Shown piece after piece: positions 51,700-62,131 of a DNA stretch of 64,000 nucleotides. Position 1 is the stretch's first letter. Each line of letters begins with the position of its first letter. Source of the DNA: Tatumella ptyseos. Its GTDB lineage: Bacteria > Pseudomonadota > Gammaproteobacteria > Enterobacterales > Enterobacteriaceae. Under the pieces are notes generated by a model that saw only the letters and a program-made list of their open reading frames with translations, searched no databases and was not told the DNA's origin. The stretch covers positions 2,790,001-2,854,000 of the forward strand of contig NZ_CP130649.1 of the NCBI RefSeq assembly GCF_030552895.1, read 5' to 3'. The position numbers were made by a program, and so were the translations under genes.

Positions 51700-52329
51700 T
51701 TAGAGACGCATTTCCCGCTCAGCTTCTGTCAAAGAAGCGAGGAACGAATCACGCTCAAAGACTCGATTCATATAGCCTTTAAGATCTTTGGAACCGGCTC
51801 CAGATAAATCAACGCCTAACGAAGGTAAACGCCATAACAATGGAGCAAGATAGCAATCGACTAGGCTGAACTCTTCACTTAAGAAATAAGGGGTACGTCC
51901 AAACAGAGGAGCGATCGCTAATAACTGCTCGCGTAATTGTTTACGTGCAGCATCTGCCTCTTCAGGGGAGCCTTGTTCAATCTGGAACAGTAAGGTATAC
52001 CAATCTTGTTCAATACGATGCATCATCAAACGACTTTCACCGCGCGCAACAGGATAAACCGGCATTAATGGCGGGTGTGGAAAGCGCTCGTCCAAATATT
52101 CCATAATGATTTGTGATTGATATAACGTCAGCTCACGGTCCACTAAGGTTGGAACAGTGCAATACGGGTTTAGATCGATCAGATCTTGTGGAAGATTTGA
52201 CTTATCCACCTGTTCAATTTCTACACTCACACCTTTCTCAGCCAGTACAATTCGCACTTGATGACTGTAGATATCAGTGGGTCCAGAAAACAGTGTCATT
52301 ACCGAACGTTTGTTGGCAGCGACAGCCAT
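51700..52329 (-). CDS. sspA: Stringent starvation protein A
   Basis: GST-fold RNA-polymerase-associated protein that affects stationary-phase and acid-tolerance gene expression. ATG 52329 with GGAGG upstream gives 209 residues, MAVAANKRSVMTLFSGPTDI. The conserved surface pocket region FPHPPLMPVYPVARGESR, required in E. coli for interaction with sigma-70, is intact. It leads into sspB. Confidence 0.96.
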   Translation of the reverse strand: MAVAANKRSVMTLFSGPTDIYSHQVRIVLAEKGVSVEIEQVDKSNLPQDLIDLNPYCTVPTLVDRELTLYQSQIIMEYLDERFPHPPLMPVYPVARGESRLMMHRIEQDWYTLLFQIEQGSPEEADAARKQLREQLLAIAPLFGRTPYFLSEEFSLVDCYLAPLLWRLPSLGVDLSGAGSKDLKGYMNRVFERDSFLASLTEAEREMRL

Positions 52330-52346
52330 GAAAACCTCCACATATA

Positions 52347-52375
52347 CTTATAAGAGCTGCGATTAACCATCTCAA
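52347..52375 (-). promoter_or_regulatory. Sigma-70 promoter for sspAB
   Basis: On the minus strand TTGAGA (52370-52375) and TATAAG (52347-52352) are separated by 17 bp, directly before the GGAGG and ATG of sspA, giving a very short leader. The rest of the 285-bp gap to rpsI holds only the rpsI terminator. Confidence 0.6.
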
Positions 52376-52557
52376 TGACCGATGGCAGATGATAGACCAT
52401 AAACTGCGCGATAGTTTACCAGAAATTGAAGCCTTTGTGGGCAACCTTTCTACTAAGCTGCGAATTTGAGGGATTTGAGCGGGTTTAGGAAAGAAAAAGT
52501 AACCATTATCGTCAATCAGGTATAGAGGATATGCTTTCTCGCGGGCAGTAATGCAAT

Positions 52558-52583
52558 AAAAAACCCGCCGAAGCGGGTTTTTT
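52558..52583 (-). terminator. Terminator after rplM-rpsI
   Basis: AAAAAACCCGC - CGAA - GCGGGTTTTTT is a perfect 11-bp stem. For the minus-strand rplM-rpsI transcript it ends in a U tract, about 30 nt past the rpsI stop. Confidence 0.92.
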
Positions 52584-52614
52584 CGTAAACACATCGCTGC
52601 AGAGCAGCCATGAA

Positions 52615-53451
<837 letters not shown>

Positions 53452-53624
53452 CTAAAAGCTTACCCAAATATAAGTTACACGTTGGTGAAATCCCAAACGC
53501 TATTAACGGTTGAGGCTCACACGACCATTTTGCCAGTAAGCCTACCCCTTCGGATAGAACTACCGGAACACAAAGGTTTTTGGGAATAAAACCATTTGTT
53601 GTAACGTGGGGTCGCAAGATTATA
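53452..53624 (-). promoter_or_regulatory. rplM leader and -10 element
   Basis: A perfect TATAAT lies on the minus strand at 53619-53624, giving a leader of about 160 nt before rplM. The -35 is weak (TCGATT at 17 bp). E. coli L13 binds its own leader; this leader is a candidate for the same control, but I could not verify a shared fold. Confidence 0.45.
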
Positions 53625-53689
53625 AAGAAGTCGACTTCAAAAATCGACCTCTTTTATCATTAATTCGCAACTCCACGAATATTTCTGCC

Positions 53690-54826
53690 TTACGGCAAAT
53701 GAGGAAGACGCAAATACTCTTCGCTTTGCATCTCCTGAAGACGAGATAGGCAACGTTGGTATTCAAATTTCAATTGATTACCTTGATAGATAGCTTCCAA
53801 CGTCACTTCTGCAGAAACGACAAGTTTAACATGTCTTTCGTAGAATTCATCTACCATTGCAAGAAATCGACGCGCATGATCTTCAGTCTGCTGTGTTAAC
53901 TGTGGGACATCTAACAATAATACCGTGTGAAATTGCTGAGAAAGCGCGATGTAATCGTGCTGACTACGGTTTTCCCCACATAGCACGCTAAAACGAATCG
54001 CAAGCACCCCTTCAGCAACATGTTCACTCTTCATCGCACGATGATTGATCTCGAGTACCGGTGAAGGAGCCTGAGCAAAATCACTTCCTGACAGGTTTTT
54101 AAATAATACGCTAATGGCTGTACGCGTTTCATCGTTGAGCGGCGATTTCCAGAGATGGGCGGCTGTCAGAGCGCGTAAACGGTAATCGACGCCAGCATCA
54201 ACATTCATGGTTTGACAATGTGTTTTGATTTGTTCAATAGCGGGTAAAAATCGCGCTCGCTGCAGGCCATTACGATAGAGTTCATCAGGGGGAATGTTCG
54301 AGGTCGCGACTAACGTGATGCCTCGCTGAAATAAGGCTTCCATTAACGTTCCCAGTAACATCGCATCGGTAATATCCGATACAAAAAACTCATCAAAACA
54401 CAACAGGTCAGTCTGTTCGCGAAAACGTTCGGCAATAATAAGCAGTGGATCACTATGGCCTTGGAGTTGGCTCAGTTCTTCATGGACGCGTAACATAAAG
54501 CGGTGGAAATGTAATCGTAACTTACGCTCGCCTGGAACAGACTGATAAAACATATCCATGATCCAGGTTTTACCACGCCCAACTCCTCCCCACATATACA
54601 AGCCTTGAACCGGTTGTTCGCTGCTCTCACTGCGCTGAAAAATTTTAGAAACGCGACCTAAAAATCCTTTTTTATCCGTCAATGTTGTGGCGGTTTGCTG
54701 GCGGGCAATTAACGCTTTTTGGATCTTATCAAGCTCCGTTACCGCGGCTTTTTGTACCTCATCGGGCTGGTAATCGCCCTGTTCAAGGGCTTGCTGGTAA
54801 CGTGTCAGTGGAGAAATGGTTTGCAT
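53690..54826 (-). CDS. zapE: Cell division AFG1-family ATPase ZapE
   Basis: Cytoplasmic ATPase that associates with the FtsZ ring under stress. ATG 54826 (MQTISPLTRYQQALEQG) gives 378 residues; a further 14 codons upstream are open but not family-like. Walker A is GGVGRGKT in the AFG1 context LYMWGGVGRGKTWIMD, and Walker B is LLCFDEFFVSD. The C-terminus has FYERHVKLVVSAEV. It is divergent from zapG. Confidence 0.95.
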   Translation of the reverse strand: MQTISPLTRYQQALEQGDYQPDEVQKAAVTELDKIQKALIARQQTATTLTDKKGFLGRVSKIFQRSESSEQPVQGLYMWGGVGRGKTWIMDMFYQSVPGERKLRLHFHRFMLRVHEELSQLQGHSDPLLIIAERFREQTDLLCFDEFFVSDITDAMLLGTLMEALFQRGITLVATSNIPPDELYRNGLQRARFLPAIEQIKTHCQTMNVDAGVDYRLRALTAAHLWKSPLNDETRTAISVLFKNLSGSDFAQAPSPVLEINHRAMKSEHVAEGVLAIRFSVLCGENRSQHDYIALSQQFHTVLLLDVPQLTQQTEDHARRFLAMVDEFYERHVKLVVSAEVTLEAIYQGNQLKFEYQRCLSRLQEMQSEEYLRLPHLP

Positions 54827-55025
54827 AGTGGGTACCGTTAAGCTAATCGAAGACGACAAACACAACATTGAAAACCGCTATACAGTACGCCAGGTTAACG
54901 CAGGATTCCACATCCTGAGCATTAACAGGTATAGTGAGGTAAACTATTTTCGACTAGCATCTCACTCGAAATGGGTAACTGCTTATCGTCATCCCCTTAG
55001 CACAACGGATATTATGGGAGTCATT

Positions 55026-55424
55026 ATGACCTGGGAATATGGGCTTATCGGATTAATTGTCGGCGTAATCGTTGGGATTGTTATCACACGGTTTGGTAGC
55101 CGTAAACTCCGCGACCAGCACGCGCTACAGTACGAACTAGAAAAAACCAAAGACGAACTTAAAGAGTTAAAACAAGAACTAAATGGTCACTTTGTCCGTA
55201 GTGCTGAACTGCTTGAAAATATGTCTCAAAACTACCAAGAACTTTATCAACATATGTCTAGCACGACCAAAGAACTTCTGCCTGAGCAAGCTGCTCAGAG
55301 TAACCCGTTCATCTGGCAGCAAAGTGCAAAAAATGCTGAAACTGATAATGGGCTAGCTGAAATGCCGCGGGATTATTCTGAAAAGTCATCGGGCTTGCTA
55401 AGAAGTTCAACTACTGAAAAATAA
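55026..55424 (+). CDS. zapG: Z-ring / envelope biogenesis protein ZapG (YhcB)
   Basis: Inner-membrane protein with one N-terminal helix and a cytoplasmic coiled coil, linked to division and cell-envelope growth in E. coli. ATG 55026 gives 132 residues: MTWEYGLIGLIVGVIVGIVI, then the heptad-rich LQYELEKTKDELKELKQELN, and the conserved tail MPRDYSEKSSGLL. The frame extends far upstream without similarity. It is 13 nt upstream of degQ. Confidence 0.93.
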   Translation: MTWEYGLIGLIVGVIVGIVITRFGSRKLRDQHALQYELEKTKDELKELKQELNGHFVRSAELLENMSQNYQELYQHMSSTTKELLPEQAAQSNPFIWQQSAKNAETDNGLAEMPRDYSEKSSGLLRSSTTEK

Positions 55425-55437
55425 TTGTTGAGGGTCA

Positions 55438-56814
55438 ATGATGAAAAAAAATCGTACACCCTTAGCGCTAGCGATAGCGCTAAGCATGAGTTTGGGGATG
55501 GCTTACCTCCCCGCTTCGTATGCGACGCTACCTGCACAAGTGGGCGATCAACCCTTACCTTCACTGGCGCCAATGCTTGCGAAAACACTGCCTTCGGTGG
55601 TGAGCGTCCAAGTCAGTGGTACCACGACGGAAAGCCAAGATCAGCAACTTCCTGAACCCTTAAAGCGTTTCCTTGGCCAAAATCCGCAGCAACAACAGCC
55701 AACACCGTTTCAAGGTTTAGGGTCAGGTGTCATCATTGACGCTAAAAACGGCTACATTCTCACTAATAACCACGTTATTAATGGTGCAGATAAAATTACG
55801 GTTCAGTTGGGTGATGGTAACGAATATCCCGCTAAACTGGTCGGTCATGATAGCCAAACTGATATCGCCCTTATTCAAGTTAAGAATGCTAAAAATTTAG
55901 TACAAATTAACATTGCTGATTCCGATGCATTACAAGTCGGCGATTTTGCCGTCGCTATCGGTAACCCTTACGGCCTTGGTCAAACAGCGACTTCCGGTAT
56001 TATCTCCGCACTCGGACGCAGCGGCTTAAATATTGAAGGCTTAGAGAACTTCATTCAAACCGATGCGGCGATTAACCGCGGAAATTCAGGGGGCGCTTTG
56101 GTCAACCTGAAAGGTGAATTAGTAGGGATCAACACCGCTATCTTGGCAGCCAGTGGGGGTAATATTGGTATTGGCTTTGCCATCCCTTCCAATATGGCAA
56201 TGAATCTTGCCCATCAGCTGATTAAGAACGGTAAAATTACCCGCGGCCAACTTGGCCTAAAAGGCACTGAGATGTCGTCGGATATGGCGAAAGCTTTCCA
56301 CGTCGATGTACAGCGAGGAGCCTTTGTTGCTGAGGTATTACCAAATTCTGCCGCAGCCAAAGCGGGGATCAAAGCTGGAGATATCATTACCGGCTTGAAC
56401 GGTAAACCTATCACTAGCTTCGCCGAGCTTCGCGTGAAAGTCGGTACCAGCGCACCTGGCGATAAAGTCATGTTGACCTTGCTGCGCGACGGTAAATCGA
56501 TCAATGCCGAAGTCACTCTAGAGCAAAGCGCTCCCGAAACGACACCAACCACGATCGATTTGCCAGCACTTCAAGGTGCTGAGTTCAGCGATGGCATGAC
56601 ATTGAGTAAGGCGAAAGGCGTCAAGGTTGACAGCGTAACGCCGTCTAGTCCTGCTCAGCAAATCGGGTTACACACTGGCGATGTCATCACCGCGATTAAC
56701 CGCCAACGGGTCGATTCTGTCGATGCGATGAGTAAAATCTTAGCGACTAAACCGCCAGTCATCGCGATGAGTGTGATGCGCGGTAAAGATAACCTCTTTT
56801 TACTTCTTCGTTAG
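55438..56814 (+). CDS. degQ: Periplasmic serine endoprotease DegQ
   Basis: HtrA-family protease/chaperone. 458 residues with a signal peptide, a trypsin-like domain with the triad His (TNNHVING, about 112), Asp (DIALIQV, about 142) and Ser (NRGNSGGA, about 217), then two PDZ domains. It lacks the long LA loop of DegP, matching DegQ. Two tandem ATGs (55438, 55441) could start it. It is followed by degS. Confidence 0.96.
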   Translation: MMKKNRTPLALAIALSMSLGMAYLPASYATLPAQVGDQPLPSLAPMLAKTLPSVVSVQVSGTTTESQDQQLPEPLKRFLGQNPQQQQPTPFQGLGSGVIIDAKNGYILTNNHVINGADKITVQLGDGNEYPAKLVGHDSQTDIALIQVKNAKNLVQINIADSDALQVGDFAVAIGNPYGLGQTATSGIISALGRSGLNIEGLENFIQTDAAINRGNSGGALVNLKGELVGINTAILAASGGNIGIGFAIPSNMAMNLAHQLIKNGKITRGQLGLKGTEMSSDMAKAFHVDVQRGAFVAEVLPNSAAAKAGIKAGDIITGLNGKPITSFAELRVKVGTSAPGDKVMLTLLRDGKSINAEVTLEQSAPETTPTTIDLPALQGAEFSDGMTLSKAKGVKVDSVTPSSPAQQIGLHTGDVITAINRQRVDSVDAMSKILATKPPVIAMSVMRGKDNLFLLLR

Positions 56815-56825
56815 CCCAGATAAGG

Positions 56826-56849
56826 GTAGGTACAGAGGTGCGTACCTAC
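56826..56849. terminator. Hairpin between degQ and degS
   Basis: GTAGGTAC - AGAGGTGC - GTACCTAC is a perfect 8-bp stem 12 nt after the degQ stop, followed by TCTTCTC. It is probably a partial terminator or RNA-end-stabilising stem separating degQ from degS. Confidence 0.5.
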
Positions 56850-56898
56850 TCTTCTCATGCTATTCTGCAGCAACCTCTCCCTTGGCAACTAAATTAGC

Positions 56899-57960
56899 AT
56901 GTTATTTAAACTACTTCGTTCAGCGCTTATCGGCCTTATTGTCGCCATAATTTTACTGCTTGGTATGCATTTATTGCGTAACGGTGGTGCACTGTTTTCG
57001 AATAATGAAGCACCTGCTAATACTCAAGAATCGGTATTTAGTTTCAGCCAAGGAGTGCGCCGCGCCGCGCCAGCGGTGGTAAATGTTTATAATCGTAACT
57101 CACAAACTCAAGGTAAAAGAGATTTCACTACCTTAGGGTCGGGTGTGATCATGAACCAACGCGGCTATATTTTGACAAATCGCCACGTTATTAGTAATGC
57201 CGACCAGATTATCGTAGCCTTACAAGATGGGCGCTTTTACGAAGCAACCTTGGTCGGTTCTGATGCGATGACCGATCTGGCAGTACTTAAAATCTCTGCA
57301 CCTAGCCTCCCTATTATTCCCATTAATAACGAACGTAATCCGCATATTGGTGATGTGGTGATGGCGATAGGTAACCCCTATAATCTCGGTCAGACAGTGA
57401 CTCAAGGTATTATTAGCGCCACCGGCCGTGTTGGTTTGAGTTCTTCTGGACGTCAAAACTTCCTACAAACTGATGCCTCAATCAACCAAGGTAACTCTGG
57501 AGGAGCGTTGATAAACTCATTAGGCGAACTAATGGGGATCAATACCCTAACCTTTGATAAGAGTAATGATGGCGAAACACCTGAAGGTATTGGCTTTGCC
57601 ATTCCAACGCCGTTGGCAATTAAGATTATGAATAAACTTATTCGCGATGGTCGAGTCATCCGCGGCTTTATCGGAATTACTGGCAGAGAAATTCCTCCAA
57701 TGCATGAACAGGGGAATAACTATGAAAAATTGCAAGGCATCATTGTCACTAAAGTCACTGGCCCCGCTGAACTAGCGGGCATTAAAGCCAACGATCTGCT
57801 ACTGAGTGTGAATAATAAGCCCGCTGTTTCCGCTCAAGAGACCATGGATCAGGTAGCAGAAATTCGTCCTGGTTCAGTGATTGACGTACAAATTCTCAGA
57901 CAAGGTCAGAAAAAAAACCTACCCGTTACTATTCAAGAGTTTCCCCAAGATAGTAACTAG
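56899..57960 (+). CDS. degS: Membrane-anchored serine protease DegS
   Basis: Senses unfolded outer-membrane proteins through its PDZ domain and makes the first cut in RseA to release sigma-E. The 353-residue protein has an N-terminal membrane anchor (LIGLIVAIILLLGMHLL), triad His96 (TNRHVIS), Asp126 (DLAVLK) and Ser200 (NQGNSGGAL), and one PDZ domain. Downstream, the E. coli mdh gene is missing and argR follows. Confidence 0.96.
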   Translation: MLFKLLRSALIGLIVAIILLLGMHLLRNGGALFSNNEAPANTQESVFSFSQGVRRAAPAVVNVYNRNSQTQGKRDFTTLGSGVIMNQRGYILTNRHVISNADQIIVALQDGRFYEATLVGSDAMTDLAVLKISAPSLPIIPINNERNPHIGDVVMAIGNPYNLGQTVTQGIISATGRVGLSSSGRQNFLQTDASINQGNSGGALINSLGELMGINTLTFDKSNDGETPEGIGFAIPTPLAIKIMNKLIRDGRVIRGFIGITGREIPPMHEQGNNYEKLQGIIVTKVTGPAELAGIKANDLLLSVNNKPAVSAQETMDQVAEIRPGSVIDVQILRQGQKKNLPVTIQEFPQDSN

Positions 57961-58167
57961 TCCCCTTCCTCAGTAATCGCGTTTTTATGAATAATAAATC
58001 GGTTTATTGAGGGGGGGTTATTAATTCCTTACCGCATTATCAAGTGTAAAGTAATGTTGGATAGTCATATTCAACTCAATGTTGAACTATAAATAGGATA
58101 TAATCCGTAAGTATTGCCAGTACTTAAGATAAATTCTCTATAAGTTATTTTTCTCTACACAGAGATT

Positions 58168-58205
58168 ATTGAATAAAAATGCATCAAGATGCATAATAAT
58201 CTCAC
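58168..58205. promoter_or_regulatory. Candidate ARG box upstream of argR
   Basis: ATTGAATAAAAATGCATC (58168-58185) matches the ARG-box consensus WNTGAATWWWWATTCANW except for one base of the right half. A weaker second copy follows about 3 bp later. It lies 24-60 bp before the argR start, as expected for ArgR autorepression. Confidence 0.55.
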
Positions 58206-58228
58206 TTCTCCTATTTCAAAGGTTTTTT

Positions 58229-58699
58229 ATGCGAACCCCTTCTAAACAAGATGATCTGGTACGGGCCTTTAAGGCACTCCTTAAAGAAGAAAAATTCAGC
58301 TCTCAAAGCGAAATTGTTCATGCCCTGCAAGAAGATGGTTTTCAGAATATCAACCAATCGAAAGTATCACGTATGCTGACGAAATTTGGCGCGGTAAGAA
58401 CCCGTAACGCCAAAATGGAAATGGTCTATTGCTTACCTGCAGAATTAGGCGTTCCTACCACCAGTAGCCCACTGAAAAACTTAGTGACGGATATAGATTA
58501 CAACGAAGCTTTAGTGGTGATTCGTACCAGCCCTGGAGCCGCTCAATTAATTGCTCGCTTACTGGATTCATTAGGGAAGTCAGAGGGTATATTGGGGACG
58601 ATTGCTGGGGACGATACAATCTTTATTACCCCATCTCGTGGATTTACAGTAAAAAAACTCCATACGGTCGTTCTTACACTTTTTGAACAAGAACTTTAA
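58229..58699 (+). CDS. argR: Arginine repressor ArgR
   Basis: Hexameric arginine-dependent repressor of arginine biosynthesis genes. ATG 58229 ([18 protein letters not shown]) gives 156 residues as in E. coli. The winged helix contains [26 protein letters not shown], and the arginine-binding trimer region is [10 protein letters not shown]. Twenty codons upstream are open but not family-like. The neighbours mdh, yhcN and yhcO of E. coli are absent. Confidence 0.96.
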   Translation: MRTPSKQDDLVRAFKALLKEEKFSSQSEIVHALQEDGFQNINQSKVSRMLTKFGAVRTRNAKMEMVYCLPAELGVPTTSSPLKNLVTDIDYNEALVVIRTSPGAAQLIARLLDSLGKSEGILGTIAGDDTIFITPSRGFTVKKLHTVVLTLFEQEL

Positions 58700-58719
58700 G
58701 GCGAAGATCGAGAGTCAAA

Positions 58720-58748
58720 CTGGCAGACAACTATCGCCGACTGCCAGT
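58720..58748. terminator. Hairpin between argR and aaeB
   Basis: ACTGGCAG - 13 nt - CTGCCAGT is a perfect 8-bp inverted repeat between the convergent argR and aaeB stops. There is no U tract, so terminator function is inferred from position. Confidence 0.5.
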
Positions 58749-58754
58749 CATGGA

Positions 58755-60710
58755 TCAGATATTAATCATTGTAGATTGGTAACGCGTTAAAATATCCGAT
58801 AGCCGATGCACCGACTCTTGCATAGGAATTGAAGCCTGATGTTCTTTTAGCAGGTCTTCATAGGCCGTCAATTCTTTAAGCAACCGCGTATAGTAATACT
58901 CCTTTTTCTCTACACTATGGGCTGCTATGACCTTATCACCCGTGATGCGTAGCTGTTGGTGAAACTCAGATAGCACCGCATTCGGCGGCAACGCGAAACT
59001 TCTTAGCCGCTGCTGGCTAATGATTAGCGTAAGGGCCAACCGATATTTATTGAGATCTCCCGGAAACATGTTTAGCAGCATAAACAGCTGTTGATAAAGT
59101 GCCGGTAGATGGTTCTCGCGGCGGCGAGAAGGATTGGTCGTCAACGATGCAACGGCGGCATACATCAGTCGATTAAGTATTTTACGTCCTGTCTTCGCTT
59201 TCGATTTATCTCTAATCAGTAATATCACCATCAATGATAGGAAACACCCTATCATTTGACCTAAAGCGTTATCTAAAAAGGATTCTATTGGAAATGTGAT
59301 GGGATTACTTAACACAATAACATTCAGTGTCCCCACAAATCCTCCCAAGGCTCCTACTTGGCGGCGCTGTATCAGAACTCCCGCAACAAAAGCGAGCGCG
59401 CCAATTATCAGGCAAAGCAAGAAGACGCTTTGTTGGGTATTAGGCATCAGATAGGCATAGTACAGAAGGCCGATAGGGAACGCGGCGGTCATCCCATAGA
59501 GGAAATCTTTTGCCATCATCAATGGGTTAGGAATTCGCATAGCCAATGCGGTAACCACCGCTAACATGATCATACAACCACTACCAGCATTCCAACCCGA
59601 ATAGAGCCAGAATAGAACTCCCGAAAATGTCGCGACAAAGGTACGAATACCGTTGATCATCGCATGATGCGTTTCCGCTGATTTAGGCGTAACAAGCACT
59701 TCTCGGCGGAGAATAGCTTCTTCTGTACCATTAATTTTAACGTTACTCCGAATACCTTTCGATAATAGAAGGTATTCTGATGCTGCACTCACCCATGTTG
59801 ACAGGGCTAAGGGAACGGATTCTGCAGGGTATTCGCTGAATAATTTACGCAATTCACGAACTTTGGCTCGTAGGCCGCCAATAGTCTCAACTTTTTGTTC
59901 AATAACCTCGACAAAGGCGCTTGAGAGATATTCAGGGTGTGCTTGAAGATTAAGATAGGTCTCCGTCGAATGAGTAATCATCGTTAAGGAGAGCGTGTTA
60001 AGCATTTTTAACCGACGGCTACTGTTCTGCCAATGCGAGGATTCCATTTTTAACTGGCTACGCATCCCACTAAAAGCGCTACTCCGAGCGACTAAACTAC
60101 TCCACGCTTTATCAACGTCTTCTTTCTCAGCTCGACCCACACATAACTGCAGCAATTGATATTGTGCTAAGAGCAGTTGGTCAACCTCTTGGTCAATCAC
60201 CCGCTTAATTGATCGAGGAGAGAAAAAAGTGTCGGCTAAGATCGCACAAAGTATACCGATAAAAATCTCACTACACCGTTCAACGGCTAAGCGTGGCATT
60301 AGCTCCATGGAACCTGATGCATTAGATGAAATAATAATGATTAGTGCTGTATAGCCGGCCAAGCCGAAAGCGTAGGAGTTATCGACTTTAACCAGTGATG
60401 AGATCCAGACACAGAACCCCGCCCAAAGGCAGCTTAGAAACAGCATAATCATCGGCGCTCTAATGGTCGTCATTACGATCGCTAGCGCCGCAATACAGCC
60501 TAAAAAGGTACCAATGATACGAAGCAATCCACGGTAACGTAATGCCCCAGAATAAGGATCCCCCCCTGCCGCAAAGGCTTGTCCGCCTGCGACAATACCG
60601 GCAGTCATCACTGCCCAACGTGGGGTTTCTAAATTAAAATAGAAACCAAGTAACATCGCTAACAGTACAGCAAAGGTGAGTTTAACTGGGAAGCGTAAGA
60701 ACTGAATCAT
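58755..60710 (-). CDS. aaeB: p-hydroxybenzoic acid efflux pump subunit AaeB
   Basis: Inner-membrane FUSC-family exporter of aromatic carboxylic acids, working with AaeA. The 651-residue protein has two blocks of membrane helices (from LTFAVLLAMLLGFYFNLETPRWAVMTAG, and VATFSGVLFWLYSGWNAGSG) separated by a cytoplasmic part. Motifs LRYRGLLRIIGTFLGC and ENHLPALYQQLF match E. coli. It is 12 nt after aaeA. Confidence 0.95.
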   Translation of the reverse strand: MIQFLRFPVKLTFAVLLAMLLGFYFNLETPRWAVMTAGIVAGGQAFAAGGDPYSGALRYRGLLRIIGTFLGCIAALAIVMTTIRAPMIMLFLSCLWAGFCVWISSLVKVDNSYAFGLAGYTALIIIISSNASGSMELMPRLAVERCSEIFIGILCAILADTFFSPRSIKRVIDQEVDQLLLAQYQLLQLCVGRAEKEDVDKAWSSLVARSSAFSGMRSQLKMESSHWQNSSRRLKMLNTLSLTMITHSTETYLNLQAHPEYLSSAFVEVIEQKVETIGGLRAKVRELRKLFSEYPAESVPLALSTWVSAASEYLLLSKGIRSNVKINGTEEAILRREVLVTPKSAETHHAMINGIRTFVATFSGVLFWLYSGWNAGSGCMIMLAVVTALAMRIPNPLMMAKDFLYGMTAAFPIGLLYYAYLMPNTQQSVFLLCLIIGALAFVAGVLIQRRQVGALGGFVGTLNVIVLSNPITFPIESFLDNALGQMIGCFLSLMVILLIRDKSKAKTGRKILNRLMYAAVASLTTNPSRRRENHLPALYQQLFMLLNMFPGDLNKYRLALTLIISQQRLRSFALPPNAVLSEFHQQLRITGDKVIAAHSVEKKEYYYTRLLKELTAYEDLLKEHQASIPMQESVHRLSDILTRYQSTMINI

Positions 60711-60722
60711 ACCGCCTCCAAA

Positions 60723-61655
60723 TTATCCAAATTCGCGTAGTCGATTAGTCAACTTTTCTAAGGGAGAGGGCTCACGGTCTTTACGATCTTTCTCGCCTGT
60801 AATGATGACCGTCGCCGTTGTTCCCGCTGGGAAGCGATTAGCCACTTGCTCGTCCAAGTGGATGCGAACAGGTACACGTTGGGCTAAACGAACCCACTCT
60901 AAGTTAGAATCGACACTCGCCATTCCTTTACTATCGTTACTACTGCTACTGTTAGTGACCCCTGCGGCAACGCTTTCAACGGTCCCACGCAGTTTTAAAT
61001 TACTGCCAAGGGGAGTAATTTCAGCCCGTAAACCCGGACGTACTGCATGCAATTTAGTCTCTTCAAGATAAGCCGTAACATAGAAGGTGTGATCTTTGAC
61101 TAACGCAACGGCAACTGAACCTCGACTAATAAATTCACCACCATAGACATTTAAGTTGGTGATCCAGCCATCGGCGGGAGCCTTAACCGTTGCTCTAACT
61201 AAATCAATTTGTGCCAGATCACGTGCCGCGGCCGCTTTGGCCAGCTGATGTTCACTTGTTTGTAGATCATTGTTCGCTTGCTCTACCGCTTCTCGGGATA
61301 ATGCTACGGTACTCAACTGGTTACGTCTTGCCGCTTCGCGCCGTTTCTCAGCAACGACGGCTTGATAATAATCCACATCAGCTTGAGCTTCATCTAATGC
61401 TTCTTTAAAACGCGGACGGTCAATTTCAAAGAGAACATCACCTTGCTTAACATACTGATTATCGTGGATATTTACATGTGTAATCAACCCCGTAACGTCA
61501 GGCGCGATAGCAACGACATCAGCGGAAAATTTTGCGTCGCGTGTCCAAGGGGATTCGGTGTAGTACACCCATGTACGAAAAACAATCACAATGGCGATGA
61601 TGACTAACACAACAGTTATCGCGTAGCGGGCCACTTTTTTTATTAACGTTTTCAC
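60723..61655 (-). CDS. aaeA: p-hydroxybenzoic acid efflux membrane fusion protein AaeA
   Basis: HlyD/EmrA-type periplasmic adaptor linking AaeB to the outer membrane channel. 310 residues, the same as E. coli: one N-terminal membrane helix, a lipoyl half-motif ([20 protein letters not shown]), a coiled-coil hairpin and the matching half ([19 protein letters not shown]). It is between aaeX and aaeB. Confidence 0.95.
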   Translation of the reverse strand: MKTLIKKVARYAITVVLVIIAIVIVFRTWVYYTESPWTRDAKFSADVVAIAPDVTGLITHVNIHDNQYVKQGDVLFEIDRPRFKEALDEAQADVDYYQAVVAEKRREAARRNQLSTVALSREAVEQANNDLQTSEHQLAKAAAARDLAQIDLVRATVKAPADGWITNLNVYGGEFISRGSVAVALVKDHTFYVTAYLEETKLHAVRPGLRAEITPLGSNLKLRGTVESVAAGVTNSSSSNDSKGMASVDSNLEWVRLAQRVPVRIHLDEQVANRFPAGTTATVIITGEKDRKDREPSPLEKLTNRLREFG

Positions 61656-61662
61656 TGAAACC

Positions 61663-61866
61663 TCAAACTATTAGACTCGAAACGAGATAAAACACACAGC
61701 AGTAAAGTGCAGTATTCACCAGCGAAGGGTGCCAAACTAAATCGTAGATACCTGTTGGGGTTAGCACTTTTTTCACTAGCCAAAACACAATGAGAGATAA
61801 GATAAGCTCAACAAAAATAGGTGGAAATGAGAGCCCAAATATCACCAAAACTGGATGCACACTCAT
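61663..61866 (-). CDS. aaeX: Small membrane protein AaeX
   Basis: A 67-residue DUF1656 protein with two membrane segments, first gene of aaeXAB. It contains the conserved [16 protein letters not shown] and [19 protein letters not shown]. Its function in efflux is not known. It is divergent from aaeR. Confidence 0.92.
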   Translation of the reverse strand: MSVHPVLVIFGLSFPPIFVELILSLIVFWLVKKVLTPTGIYDLVWHPSLVNTALYCCVFYLVSSLIV

Positions 61867-62053
61867 GTAAAATCCTTTAACACATTAGCCAGCGAGCCAC
61901 TAGGCATGGGTTACTGGAAAGCTATAAGATCCATAATGGTGACTTACTTGGTTAAAAGGTAACGAAAGTTGTACCATTGTCCCTCAGGGACCGAACCAAA
62001 AAATCACTAAAGATAGAGACGACGATGCGAGAATAGAGAAATAAACTTCTATT

Positions 62054-62065
62054 TATAGCGCTATA
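62054..62065. promoter_or_regulatory. Palindrome in the aaeX-aaeR divergent region
   Basis: TATAGCGCTATA is a perfect 12-bp palindrome, 67 bp before aaeR and about 190 bp before aaeX. LysR-type regulators usually bind dyads in such gaps, so it is a candidate AaeR operator. The rest of the 265-bp gap shows nothing else clear. Confidence 0.45.
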
Positions 62066-62131
62066 GTAACTTGTCTTAGCGTGCATTTTCTATATTTTGT
62101 GAACTAAATCACTTTTAACTCAGAGTTAATA

